Assembly: GCF_022788715.1 (NCBI RefSeq)
Contig: NZ_CP085167.1
Location: 1,919,001 to 1,983,000 of the forward strand
Length of the DNA stretch: 64,000 nucleotides
Direction of reading: 5' to 3'
Origin: Sulfitobacter sp. DSM 110093
GTDB lineage: Bacteria; Pseudomonadota; Alphaproteobacteria; Rhodobacterales; Rhodobacteraceae
Shown: positions 26,398 to 35,100 of the stretch, piece by piece
How positions within the stretch are numbered: the stretch's first letter is position 1
Layout: every line of letters begins with the position of its first letter
Notes under the pieces: generated by a model
The model's database searches: none
What the model saw: only the letters and a program-made list of their open reading frames with translations
Told to the model about the DNA's origin: nothing
Position numbers and translations under genes: made by a program

Positions 26398-26868
26398 TCA
26401 GTCTTTCTTTTGCCCGTCGGTCTTTTTCTGCATATCCAGATTAACGAGGTCTTCGAGCATATCCAGCAGGTCTTCCATCCGCTGCTTGCCGAAACGGGCC
26501 TCGAAATCGGAAAATAGCGCCGCGGCATCGCCCGCGTGGTCTTGCAAAATCTGTTGGCCCTGATCGGTGATCGTAACGATGGATTTGCGCCCGTCATCTG
26601 GATCACTAGCACGGCTCAGCAGCCCCTCTTGCTCCATCGCGCGCAGCATTCGAGTGAGACTGGGCAGCAGTAGGCAGGCTTCTTGCGCCAGCGCTGTCTG
26701 CTCCATTGGGCCGGATTCCTCAACGACACGCAGCACGCGGAACTTCTGTTCCGAGATGCCGCTTTCGTTCAGAATTTCCCGGATCGGGCCCATCACCCTT
26801 TCGCGCGCGCGCAGCAGCGCAATCGGCAGGGAGCGGGCCGTGCGGCGCAGGGGGGGCATTGTGGCCAT
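26398..26868 (-). CDS. MarR-family regulator, HpaR-like
   Basis: MarR-type winged-helix protein of 156 residues, resembling the homoprotocatechuate-degradation repressor HpaR (LPIALLRARERVMGPIREIL... start, then QKFRVLRVVEESGPMEQTALAQEACLL). The C-terminus is Lys/Asp-rich. No hpa genes are present here. It diverges from the aromatic amino acid decarboxylase gene across 186 bases that contain two G+C inverted repeats, so regulation of that gene is a reasonable guess only. Confidence 0.8.
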   Translation of the reverse strand: MATMPPLRRTARSLPIALLRARERVMGPIREILNESGISEQKFRVLRVVEESGPMEQTALAQEACLLLPSLTRMLRAMEQEGLLSRASDPDDGRKSIVTITDQGQQILQDHAGDAAALFSDFEARFGKQRMEDLLDMLEDLVNLDMQKKTDGQKKD

Positions 26869-27054
26869 TCTTGACGGTTTCCTGATCGCTACTTACCAAG
26901 TCAAAGAGCGCCCAAAAGGGCGTGACGATCACCATAACCGCTGCGGCCCCATTCTTGAAGGGGCCAAACAGAGCGGAACAACAGTGAGACAATACAACAA
27001 CATGGGGCGGAGAACACGTATGACAACCAAGATTATATGCCAAAGGAGCCGCGG

Positions 27055-28458
27055 ATGAACTGGGAGGATTTCCGCCAGTGGGGCCGCCGTGCGGCCGATT
27101 GGGCCGCTGATTACCACGCGGGCCTGCGCAAAGAACCCGTCCGCGCACAGGTCGCCCCCGGTGCCGTGCTCACTGCCCTGCCCGACGCCCCGCCCGAGGG
27201 GGCCGAGGCGATGCAGGCGATCTTTGACGATTTTGAACAGACCATCATGCCCGGCATGACCCATTGGCAACACCCTCGGTTCTTTGCGTATTTCCCTGCC
27301 AATGCCGCGCCTGTCTCGGTGCTGGCGGAGTATTTCGTCTCTGCCATCGCGGCGCAGTGTATGCTGTGGCAGACCTCTCCGGCGGCGACGGAATTAGAGA
27401 CCCGCGTTTGCGATTGGATGCGCCAAGCGATCGGTCTGCCCGATGGGTTCACCGGCGTGATCCAAGACAGTGCCAGTTCCGCCACGCTTTGTGCGGTGCT
27501 GACGATGCGCGAACGGGCGCTGGATTGGCAGGGCAACAAGGCGGGTCTGTCGGGCCAGCCGCGCCTGCGGGTCTATTGCTCGACCGAGGTGCACACCTCG
27601 GTCGACCGCGCCATTTGGATTGCGGGGCTGGGCGAAGAGAACCTTGTGCGCATCCCCACGCACGGCCCAACACGCGCGATGGACGCGAATGCGCTGTGCA
27701 ACGCCATCGCCGCTGACCGTGCTGCGGGGCATCTGCCTGCGGGTATTATCGCCTGCACCGGTGGCACCAGCGCGGGTGCCAGCGATGACATCGCCGCCGT
27801 GATGGATGTGGCCGAGGCCGAGGGGCTTTACACCCATGTTGATGCCGCCTGGGCCGGGTCTGCGATGATCTGCCCTGAGTTTCGCGCCCTTTGGGCAGGG
27901 GTGGAACGTGCCGATTCTGTTGTGATGAACCCGCATAAATGGCTGGGCGCGCAGTTTGATTGCACGACCCACTTCCTGCGTGACCCCAAAGATCTGGTGC
28001 GCACGCTGGCGATCCAACCTGAGTATCTCAAAACCCACGGCGCGGATGGGATTATGAATTATTCCGAATGGTCGGTCCCACTGGGCCGTCGCTTCCGGGC
28101 GCTAAAACTGTGGTTCCTAATCCGCGCCCATGGGTTGGAAGGGTTGCGTGAAATGATCCGCAACCATGTGACATGGGCGCAAGATCTGGCGAAACGGCTG
28201 GAACAGACAGACGGGTTTGAGATCGTGACCCAGCCAATGCTGTCGCTCTTCACCTTCCGCCATCTTGCGACCGCAGACCTTGATGCGCATAACCAAGACC
28301 TGCTCAATCGCATCAACGATGATGGCCGCATTTACCTGACCCAGACCCGTATCGACGGGGCATTAGTGATCCGCTTTCAGGCAGGCGCCTTCACCGCCAC
28401 GGCCGAGGATGTGGCCATGGCCTATGAGGTGATCACCGAATTGGCAGGCGCGGGCTGA
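27055..28458 (+). CDS. PLP-dependent aromatic L-amino acid decarboxylase
   Basis: Group II decarboxylase of 467 residues, starting at 27055 after a strong ribosome site (AAAGGAG). Lys295 in NPHKWLGAQFD is the PLP lysine, Asp263 in HVDAAWAG contacts the pyridine nitrogen, and MTHWQHPRFFAYFP near residue 68 is the aromatic decarboxylase (DDC/TDC) N-terminal substrate motif. Likely substrates are tryptophan, tyrosine, phenylalanine or DOPA, yielding the amine and CO2. Its closeness to tryptophan catabolism may be coincidence. The exact substrate cannot be read from the sequence. Confidence 0.88.
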   Translation: MNWEDFRQWGRRAADWAADYHAGLRKEPVRAQVAPGAVLTALPDAPPEGAEAMQAIFDDFEQTIMPGMTHWQHPRFFAYFPANAAPVSVLAEYFVSAIAAQCMLWQTSPAATELETRVCDWMRQAIGLPDGFTGVIQDSASSATLCAVLTMRERALDWQGNKAGLSGQPRLRVYCSTEVHTSVDRAIWIAGLGEENLVRIPTHGPTRAMDANALCNAIAADRAAGHLPAGIIACTGGTSAGASDDIAAVMDVAEAEGLYTHVDAAWAGSAMICPEFRALWAGVERADSVVMNPHKWLGAQFDCTTHFLRDPKDLVRTLAIQPEYLKTHGADGIMNYSEWSVPLGRRFRALKLWFLIRAHGLEGLREMIRNHVTWAQDLAKRLEQTDGFEIVTQPMLSLFTFRHLATADLDAHNQDLLNRINDDGRIYLTQTRIDGALVIRFQAGAFTATAEDVAMAYEVITELAGAG

Positions 28459-28461
28459 ACC

Positions 28462-29337
28462 TTAGGGCGCGATCAGGGTAACCCCCGGCATGGCGCGGAT
28501 AATCTCGACATCCGCGTCATAAAGCGCCGTCATCTGCTCGACCAATTCCTCGGTCCAACCGGGCATGTCGAGCTCCTCTTCGATTTCTTCCTCTAGCGCG
28601 TATTTGTCGAGGAAAGCGATAATAACCCGCCGCTTCTGCGCCTCGGACATTTCGGGATGGGTATCAACATAGCCGCGGAAACGCCGCATCCCCTCTTCGG
28701 ACATGATGGATTGCAGCAGATCAAAGCCGCCTTTGATTTTGGTTTCTGGTGCCAATTCAGCCATCTCGCGGATGATCTGCGCCCAGATCAGCGGCGTATC
28801 CTCGTTGCACCAAACGGTGATCGGAATCTCTGGCGCCATTTCGCGCAACTGTTGGATCGTTTCCGACCACCGCAGGTCTGTTGGCCCCCGCTCACCCCAG
28901 AATGCTGCCGATGTCTTATCCGCCGCTTTTTCATAAAGCATCGGCACCAGCGACGCGGGGTTTCGGATCGCCATAAAGATGCTGATCTCATCATCTGGGA
29001 AGAGCCGGGTCATGCGCCGCATCCGCACAGCGGCGGCGGGGTAAAGCACCCCTTCTTTCAACGCCGTCGCAGGCGAGCGGAAGAAATTGGCGTCCGACAA
29101 AATTACCCGATCGGCCTTGCCATCATCCAGAATCGCATCCAGCAACACATCGCGCGCCACATCCGAAGGCTCTGTCTTGTGCATCGCATTGAGCGTGTCG
29201 CGAAACAGGTTGCGATAGGTGCTGGGGCCCGGCACCCTGATCCCCGCCTTGGCAAAGTCATCTTGGTTGCGCAGCAGGCATTTCAGCAGCCGCTCGTCCT
29301 CTGTAAAATGGACACCTGTGTGTAAAACGAGCTGCAT
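28462..29337 (-). CDS. Conserved hypothetical protein, possibly sulfotransferase-like
   Basis: Acidic soluble protein of 291 residues with no signal peptide or membrane helix. The N-terminus (LVLHTGVHFTEDERLLKCLLRN) resembles the first strand and loop of Roseobacter sulfotransferase-like P-loop proteins, but a GxGK(S/T) motif is absent, so nucleotide binding is doubtful. Other segments are VILSDANFF, FMAIRNPASLVPMLYEK (similar to PAPS-binding loop regions) and a C-terminal acidic helix. It is convergent with the decarboxylase gene, 3 bases apart. Function unknown. Confidence 0.6.
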   Translation of the reverse strand: MQLVLHTGVHFTEDERLLKCLLRNQDDFAKAGIRVPGPSTYRNLFRDTLNAMHKTEPSDVARDVLLDAILDDGKADRVILSDANFFRSPATALKEGVLYPAAAVRMRRMTRLFPDDEISIFMAIRNPASLVPMLYEKAADKTSAAFWGERGPTDLRWSETIQQLREMAPEIPITVWCNEDTPLIWAQIIREMAELAPETKIKGGFDLLQSIMSEEGMRRFRGYVDTHPEMSEAQKRRVIIAFLDKYALEEEIEEELDMPGWTEELVEQMTALYDADVEIIRAMPGVTLIAP

Positions 29338-29464
29338 AATACTCCGCTCAACCGCTAAAACCTTGGCGTTGAATAGCCCGTCGCGTGCCCCGTGTAAAAT
29401 CCGAAAGAATCCGGCAATTCCCCTCTTGCACCCCCCGCGCCATTTCTCTAAATGAGCCCTCAGT

Positions 29465-29540
29465 GCCCCTATAGCTCAGCTGGTAGAGCAACTGATTTGT
29501 AATCAGTAGGTCCGCGGTTCGAGTCCGTGTGGGGGCACCA
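29465..29540 (+). tRNA. tRNA-Thr (anticodon UGU)
   Basis: A 76-base cloverleaf. The acceptor stem GCCCCTA pairs with TGGGGGC (one G-U), the D arm is GCTCAGCTGGTAGAGC, and the anticodon arm ACTGA/TCAGT encloses TTTGTAA with anticodon TGT. The T arm is CGCGG-TTCGAGT-CCGTG, and an encoded CCA end follows discriminator A. It reads ACA and wobble Thr codons. No integrase or attachment-site duplicate is visible next to it. Confidence 0.96.
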
Positions 29541-29692
29541 CTTCTTCAAATAGATTAACGATAATTATCTATTGCTTGCAGCAGATAATTTCGCATGCGT
29601 CGCCGCCCAATCGCGCGGTCAGCTGCCTTGTCCCTATTAAACTGGGCTGCCAAAGCAGCATGCCCCGCGACCAAACGCGGGGCCGCCTGCCC

Positions 29693-30577
29693 TTACCCCA
29701 TACGTTTGGAGCTGTAGCTGCCCGGCGAAGCGGGGAAGACCACGGTTTTATTGCCATTCATGAATACACGGTGGTGGGCGTGGGCATGAATCGCCCGCGC
29801 CAAGACGCCCGCTTCGACATCACGGCCCAGCGATACATAATCAGACGCGCTTTGCGATTGGGTGATCCGAACGATGTCTTGCTCAATGATCGGGCCCTCG
29901 TCCAGATCAGCAGTCACGTAATGCGAGGTCGCGCCGATCAGCTTCACGCCGCGCTCATAGGCCTGTTTGTAGGGGTTCGCCCCCTTGAATGACGGGAGGA
30001 AGGAATGGTGGATATTGATGATCCGGCCCGACATTTTCTGACACATTGCATCCGACAGGATCTGCATGTAGCGGGCCAGCACGATCAACTCCGCGCCGGT
30101 TTCTTCCACAATCTCCATGATCCGCGCCTCGGCCTGCGGCTTGTTGTCCTTGGTCACTTTGATGCAGTGGAATGGAATATCGTGGTTCACCACCACCTTT
30201 TGGTAATCCATGTGGTTTGAAATCACCGCGACGATTTCGATCGGCAAGGCGCCGATGCGGACCCGGTAAAGCAGATCGTTCAAACAGTGACCAAAGCGCG
30301 ATACCATGATGACGACCTTCATCGTGGTATCTTGGTCATGGAATTCATAATTCATGCCAAAGGGTTGGGCGACCGCAGCGAATCCTTCGCGCAATGCCTC
30401 AAGCGTGGCACCGGTTTCGGCCTCGGCACTAATGCGCATGAAAAACTGGCCGTTATCCGCATCGTCGAACTGCGCGCTGTCGGTGATGTTGCAGCCGGTT
30501 TCGGCGATATAATTGGCAATCGCGGCGACGATCCCCCGCTTTGAGGGGCAGGTAACGGTCAGGCAGAACTTGGTCAT
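29693..30577 (-). CDS. purU: Formyltetrahydrofolate deformylase
   Basis: Hydrolyses 10-formyl-THF to formate and THF, balancing one-carbon pools. The start at 30577 (MTKFCLTVTCPSKRG) gives 294 residues. An N-terminal ACT domain occupies about residues 1-85 and the C-terminal formyltransferase domain follows. The catalytic region NIHHSFLPSFKGANPYKQAYERG and the TADLDEGPIIEQD segment are diagnostic. Roseobacters often carry several purU-like genes for catabolism of methylated compounds. It stands alone here, next to tRNA-Thr. Confidence 0.94.
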   Translation of the reverse strand: MTKFCLTVTCPSKRGIVAAIANYIAETGCNITDSAQFDDADNGQFFMRISAEAETGATLEALREGFAAVAQPFGMNYEFHDQDTTMKVVIMVSRFGHCLNDLLYRVRIGALPIEIVAVISNHMDYQKVVVNHDIPFHCIKVTKDNKPQAEARIMEIVEETGAELIVLARYMQILSDAMCQKMSGRIINIHHSFLPSFKGANPYKQAYERGVKLIGATSHYVTADLDEGPIIEQDIVRITQSQSASDYVSLGRDVEAGVLARAIHAHAHHRVFMNGNKTVVFPASPGSYSSKRMG

Positions 30578-30813
30578 GGGGCGATCCTTGGGGGCTTTTG
30601 AACGGGACGTGATCAGGCGCGGCACCTCTGCGCGTTTACGCAAGAACCGAGTGCAGGGTCAGCGCGGGAAAGGCAAGCCATGCTGCGCTCAGCCCGGGGC
30701 CGAAACGGCGTTATACCAAATGGTGAGCCAGTGTGATCGCTTGAAATCTACGCGTCGGCCTTAAGTTTGCCCATAGTGGAACCTGTCCGCGGACCACCAA
30801 AGGAGCGCCTAAG

Positions 30814-32076
30814 ATGAACGCCACCCCCCTGCCGATGTCCCCCGATGAGGCTTTGAACCTCTTTACCGCCACCCGCAGCCGGACGCAGGCCTTGGCGGCA
30901 CCGCTTTGTCCCGAAGATATGATGCTGCAAAGCATGGAGGACGCCTCGCCGGTCAAATGGCATCTGGCCCATACGACGTGGTTCTTTGAGGAATTCATCC
31001 TCAAACCTCGGCTGCCTGAGTACATGTCGCCCGATGACCGTTTCGCCGTGCTGTTCAATTCCTACTATGTGCAAGCCGGGCCCCGCCATGCCCGCGACAA
31101 ACGGGGGCTGGTGTCGCGCCCCGACGGAGATGCCATGCGGGCTTATCGCGACCATGTGGAAAACAGCTTGAACGATCTGATGAATGCCAACCGCGCCGAC
31201 ACGGATGAGATCGCGCAACTGGTGGAACTGGGCTGCCACCACGAAATGCAGCATCAGGAGCTTTTGATCACCGACCTGCTGCATGGGCTAAGCTTCAACC
31301 CCCTTTTGCCCACCTATAAAGACCCCGAGCCGCTGGCGGTGACAGATGAAACCCCGTTGAAATTTACCCGACACGCGGGCGGACTGATTGAGGTTGGCCA
31401 TGACGGGCGCGGCTTTGCCTATGATTGCGAAGGGCCGCGGCACAAGGTGTGGCTCGACCCGTTTGAAATCGCTGACCGCCCAGTGACCAACCGTGAATGG
31501 ATCGCCTTCATGGAGGATGGCGGTTATGCTGATGCGCGGCTGTGGCTGATGGAAGGCCACGCGGTGGCGCAGCGCGAAAGCTGGGAGCATCCGCTCTATT
31601 GGTGGCGACAGGACGGCGCATGGTGGACCTTTAGCCTGCGGGGGGCGCAGCCTGTCGCCCTTGATGCGCCGGTGGTTCACGTCAGCTATTATGAGGCAGA
31701 GGCCTTTGCGCGGTGGGCCGGGGGCCGGTTACCCACCGAGGCAGAGCATGAGATCGCGTTTCGCGATGTGCCGATCAGCGGCAATTTGATGGGCGATGCA
31801 AATGACCTTGGCGCACTGCGGCCCCTGCCGGGCAAAGGCATTTGGGGCGACGTCTGGGAATGGACCGCCTCTGACTTTGCCCCCTACCCCGGTTTCAGGC
31901 CGCCTGAGGGGGCATTGGGCGAATACAACGGTAAGTTCATGGTCAATCAGCGGGTGCTGCGCGGCGGGTCTTGTGCCACGCCAAAGGATCAACTGCGCCC
32001 CAGCTACCGGACGTTTTTCTACCCCCATCAGCGCTGGCAAATGATGGGTCTGCGCTTGGCCCGCGATGTGGGCTAA
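30814..32076 (+). CDS. egtB: Ergothioneine biosynthesis sulfoxide synthase EgtB
   Basis: Non-haem iron enzyme of 420 residues that couples a thiol donor to hercynine with O2. The N-terminal DinB-like domain supplies the iron ligands (WHLAHTTWFFEEF, then HHEMQHQE). The C-terminal formylglycine-generating-like domain holds LPTEAEHE, GDVWEWTASDF and LRGGSCATPKDQLRPSYR. The start follows AAAGGAG eight bases upstream. The methyltransferase gene egtD, commonly next to egtB, is not in this window, so hercynine must come from an unlinked egtD if the pathway operates. Confidence 0.92.
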   Translation: MNATPLPMSPDEALNLFTATRSRTQALAAPLCPEDMMLQSMEDASPVKWHLAHTTWFFEEFILKPRLPEYMSPDDRFAVLFNSYYVQAGPRHARDKRGLVSRPDGDAMRAYRDHVENSLNDLMNANRADTDEIAQLVELGCHHEMQHQELLITDLLHGLSFNPLLPTYKDPEPLAVTDETPLKFTRHAGGLIEVGHDGRGFAYDCEGPRHKVWLDPFEIADRPVTNREWIAFMEDGGYADARLWLMEGHAVAQRESWEHPLYWWRQDGAWWTFSLRGAQPVALDAPVVHVSYYEAEAFARWAGGRLPTEAEHEIAFRDVPISGNLMGDANDLGALRPLPGKGIWGDVWEWTASDFAPYPGFRPPEGALGEYNGKFMVNQRVLRGGSCATPKDQLRPSYRTFFYPHQRWQMMGLRLARDVG

Positions 32077-32086
32077 GCGCAGATGC

Positions 32087-32109
32087 GCCGGGGCATAAAG
32101 CGCCCCGGC
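32087..32109 (+). terminator. Stem-loop between convergent egtB and the giant surface protein gene
   Basis: GCCGGGGC (32087-32094) and GCCCCGGC (32102-32109) form a perfect 8-bp stem with a 7-base loop, 11 bases after the egtB stop. No T-tract follows on either strand, so its strength as a terminator is uncertain. Confidence 0.45.
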
Positions 32110-32124
32110 TAACGTCCAGCCGAT

Positions 32125-35100
32125 CTACTGTATCCCAACCCGGAACTGCACCGCGCCGGTTTCACCGGGTAACATCTCACCTGTGCAATTCCATTCAATC
32201 GCGCCCGCATAGCTTGCTACATTGCTCGCAGGACGCACCAGATTGCAATTCAGGTTGGGCGAAACCTGCTGCGGGTCGACAATGGGTTCAGACAGGCTCG
32301 TATAGGGCGGGGTCATGTCATAGATCTTTACGTTCGACGCCCGCGTGGTCGCATTGTTGCGCAGATAAATCCGGTAGAGCAGGATATCATTGACACCGCC
32401 AAGGTTGGTGGTGCCTTCGACCGTCCCTTGGGTCTCATTCTCGACCGTTTTGCGCAGGTCGATCTGTGTGGACTGCCCCCCGACAGAGATTTCATCGGTA
32501 TTGCTGGCGGAACTTGTCACCGTGGTGCGGGCGAACGCCGTCGCCGCCAGAACCTGATAGACATAGGTGCTGCCCTGCCCAGCGCCCGAGCCTGCAGAAA
32601 CACGCGATACGATGCATATGGTTTGCCCGGTGGTGACTGCGATGGGGCCGGTGATTGGCCCATCCAGACTGTCGTCACAACCGACGTCTTGATAGAGCGC
32701 CGCGCTAAAGGCACCGGTCGGTGTCGAAGTGGCACCTGCATAGGAGAATGTCACCTGCCCTTCAGACGTGGCGGTATAGATATGCGGTAAGGTTGCCACT
32801 TGGCCCTGTGCGACGGTCGTTGTCCGGTCATTCGTCAAGCTGGGCAATTTCAGAAGTCCAATGTCCAACCCCATGCGATTGCCAAAGGCTTCGGGTGTAA
32901 AAGTGAATTCACCATCATGCGGGTTGGTATTCACAAGATCGGGCAGATCGGTCGTTGCCTCAGATATCGCGCGGTAGTCATTGGCCGGAATTGCGCGGAT
33001 CGTGATTTCCCCACTGTAGGCGCCTGAAAGACCATAGTTCCATGTACCGTCCGTCGCCACGCCGGGTGTCGCCAGCACCGCGCCACCGCTGTCTAGAATT
33101 TCCAAAACCGCCGATGACACCCCGCCTTCGCTGCCGTTCAGCAAAGCATCATGCGCGGTGCCGCCGCCTGCCCCATTGTCGATAAAGACACGGCCCGACA
33201 TGATCCGCTCTCCGGTGACGAGGTTCACGGAATAAGATGCTTCGTCATCATCAGGCAGTTGGTCGAAAAGGTCGTCGGTCAACGGCCCGGTGGTTGGATC
33301 ACTGTCCGGGTCCGGCAGAGAACTATAGATGATTTCGGCCTGATTGGTGAAATCACCGTCGCCAAGCACGGTGGTCGTGATGGTGAGGGTTTCACTGGCT
33401 CCGCTGAGCAATTCATCCACAAACCACAATCCGGTGTCGGGATCATACGTATCCCCAGTCGACGGCGCATCGTCAGAGACATAGGCAAATCCGCTGGGAA
33501 TCTGGTCAATTACTTTCACACCGGAAGGTGAGCCACCGCTGACATTGGTGATTGTGATGATCCAGTCAATCGTGTCGCCTTCTGATACGTTGGTGATCGG
33601 CGTCGTGGTGCCGGTTGCAGCGGCGACCTTGCTAAGTTCAAGGTCACTGCCCGCCGGGTCAAATCCGAAGTCTTGGTCAGTGGTGACGCTATTGCCTGAA
33701 ACCCCCACCCCGATCAGTGGATTAGACGTGCCGATTGTCGCCCCGGAAGGCAGATCAGGGTCAGCCTCATCAAGCGCCACGCGGTAGGTGGTGCTGACCA
33801 GAAGATCGCCCACCGCATAAGTCCCATCGGCCGCCGTGTCGGTCGTGACAAGAAACACATCATCTGCGGTATTGGCCGGCGTGCCGTTATCGTCATAGAT
33901 CGAAATGCCCACGCCCGCCCCGAGATTGGTCTCGCCATTGTCCCTCACATCAGAGGCATCTGCGTCCTCATAGATATTGCCCGAAATCCCGCCCAAAGGG
34001 ATTGGTGCTGGCCCCCGGCAAGAGATGCCATCGCTGCGCCCGCCTTCGTCAAAGGCGACGGTTGAGATTAGTTGGGCCGCACCCGTGGTTGTGGAAATGA
34101 CGAAAAGGTCGTTGGTGGTGTTCGAGTCGCCATAAAGCCTACCGTCGCCGTCAAACCAGAGCGCATCGAATACGCCAGCATAGATGGCCGGTCCAATCGC
34201 TTGGGGTGTCACATTACTCGGAACGCCGCTATTGACCGCTGCACGGAACAGAAAGCCTGAGATTTGATCAATCCCATACATGATGCCGTCAACGGGATTG
34301 TAGGCGATGTCGTCCGGGTTAACGCTGATGTTGAGACTTATCTGCCCTACGGCAACAGGCGCGGCAGGATTGGTCAAATCCACGATCTGCCATGTGGTCG
34401 CGCCCGCTTCATAGATCATTCGACCATTGGGCAGAATATCGCCCGCATTGCGCGCAGCACTCGCGCCAAAAATATCGCCGAAGTTGGTGATGTTACCCGC
34501 ACCGTCGATCCGGTAGAGCCTACGGGTGCCCTGATCCACGCCATAGATATAGCCATCCAGCGCGTTATACCCCCATGCCCCATCCCGGTTAGCCCCGATA
34601 GAGCCTGAGGAATCCACGGTTGTTGAATAGCTGCCGCCGCTATCTCGAAAAGTCATTCGCACGAGGGCCGAAGGGCTATCGACCACCGCGTAAAGTGATG
34701 CGTCGCAGGTCAAAGGCGGCGGATCGTTGGAAATGATAAGTTGATAGTCTTCCACCTCCCCCTCAAAGGCGGTAACAAGCCCCGTACTGTCTGTTGACCA
34801 GCGGAAACGGGCATAGGTTGGCAAGGTCGTGGCATTGGCAGGCACCGCCACCTCGAAAAGGATCGACCCATTGGTTGAGCCATCCTTATCAAGCAAATCG
34901 CCATCTTGCAGATTTAGGGCCACCTGTTCCCCGGCTTGGGCAAAGGTGCCATCCCCGTTGAAATCGATGAATGCTTGTAAATAAGACGATCTCGCTGCGG
35001 CGCTTAAATCGCTGACAGTAACTGTAATCTCCGCCAGCCCGCCACGATAGAACTGCGGCAGAACCACCCCGTCTTCGTCATCCGACCCATTAACATCATC

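Noticed and set aside
26907..26965. Small G+C inverted repeats between the HpaR-like gene and the decarboxylase gene (e.g. GGCCCC-N9-GGGGCC at 26945-26965)
   Set aside because: Six-bp G+C repeats arise often by chance here and do not resemble MarR operators.
29465..29692. tRNA-Thr 3' end as a genomic island insertion site
   Set aside because: No integrase, no direct-repeat copy of the tRNA end and no foreign-looking genes nearby; purU follows directly.
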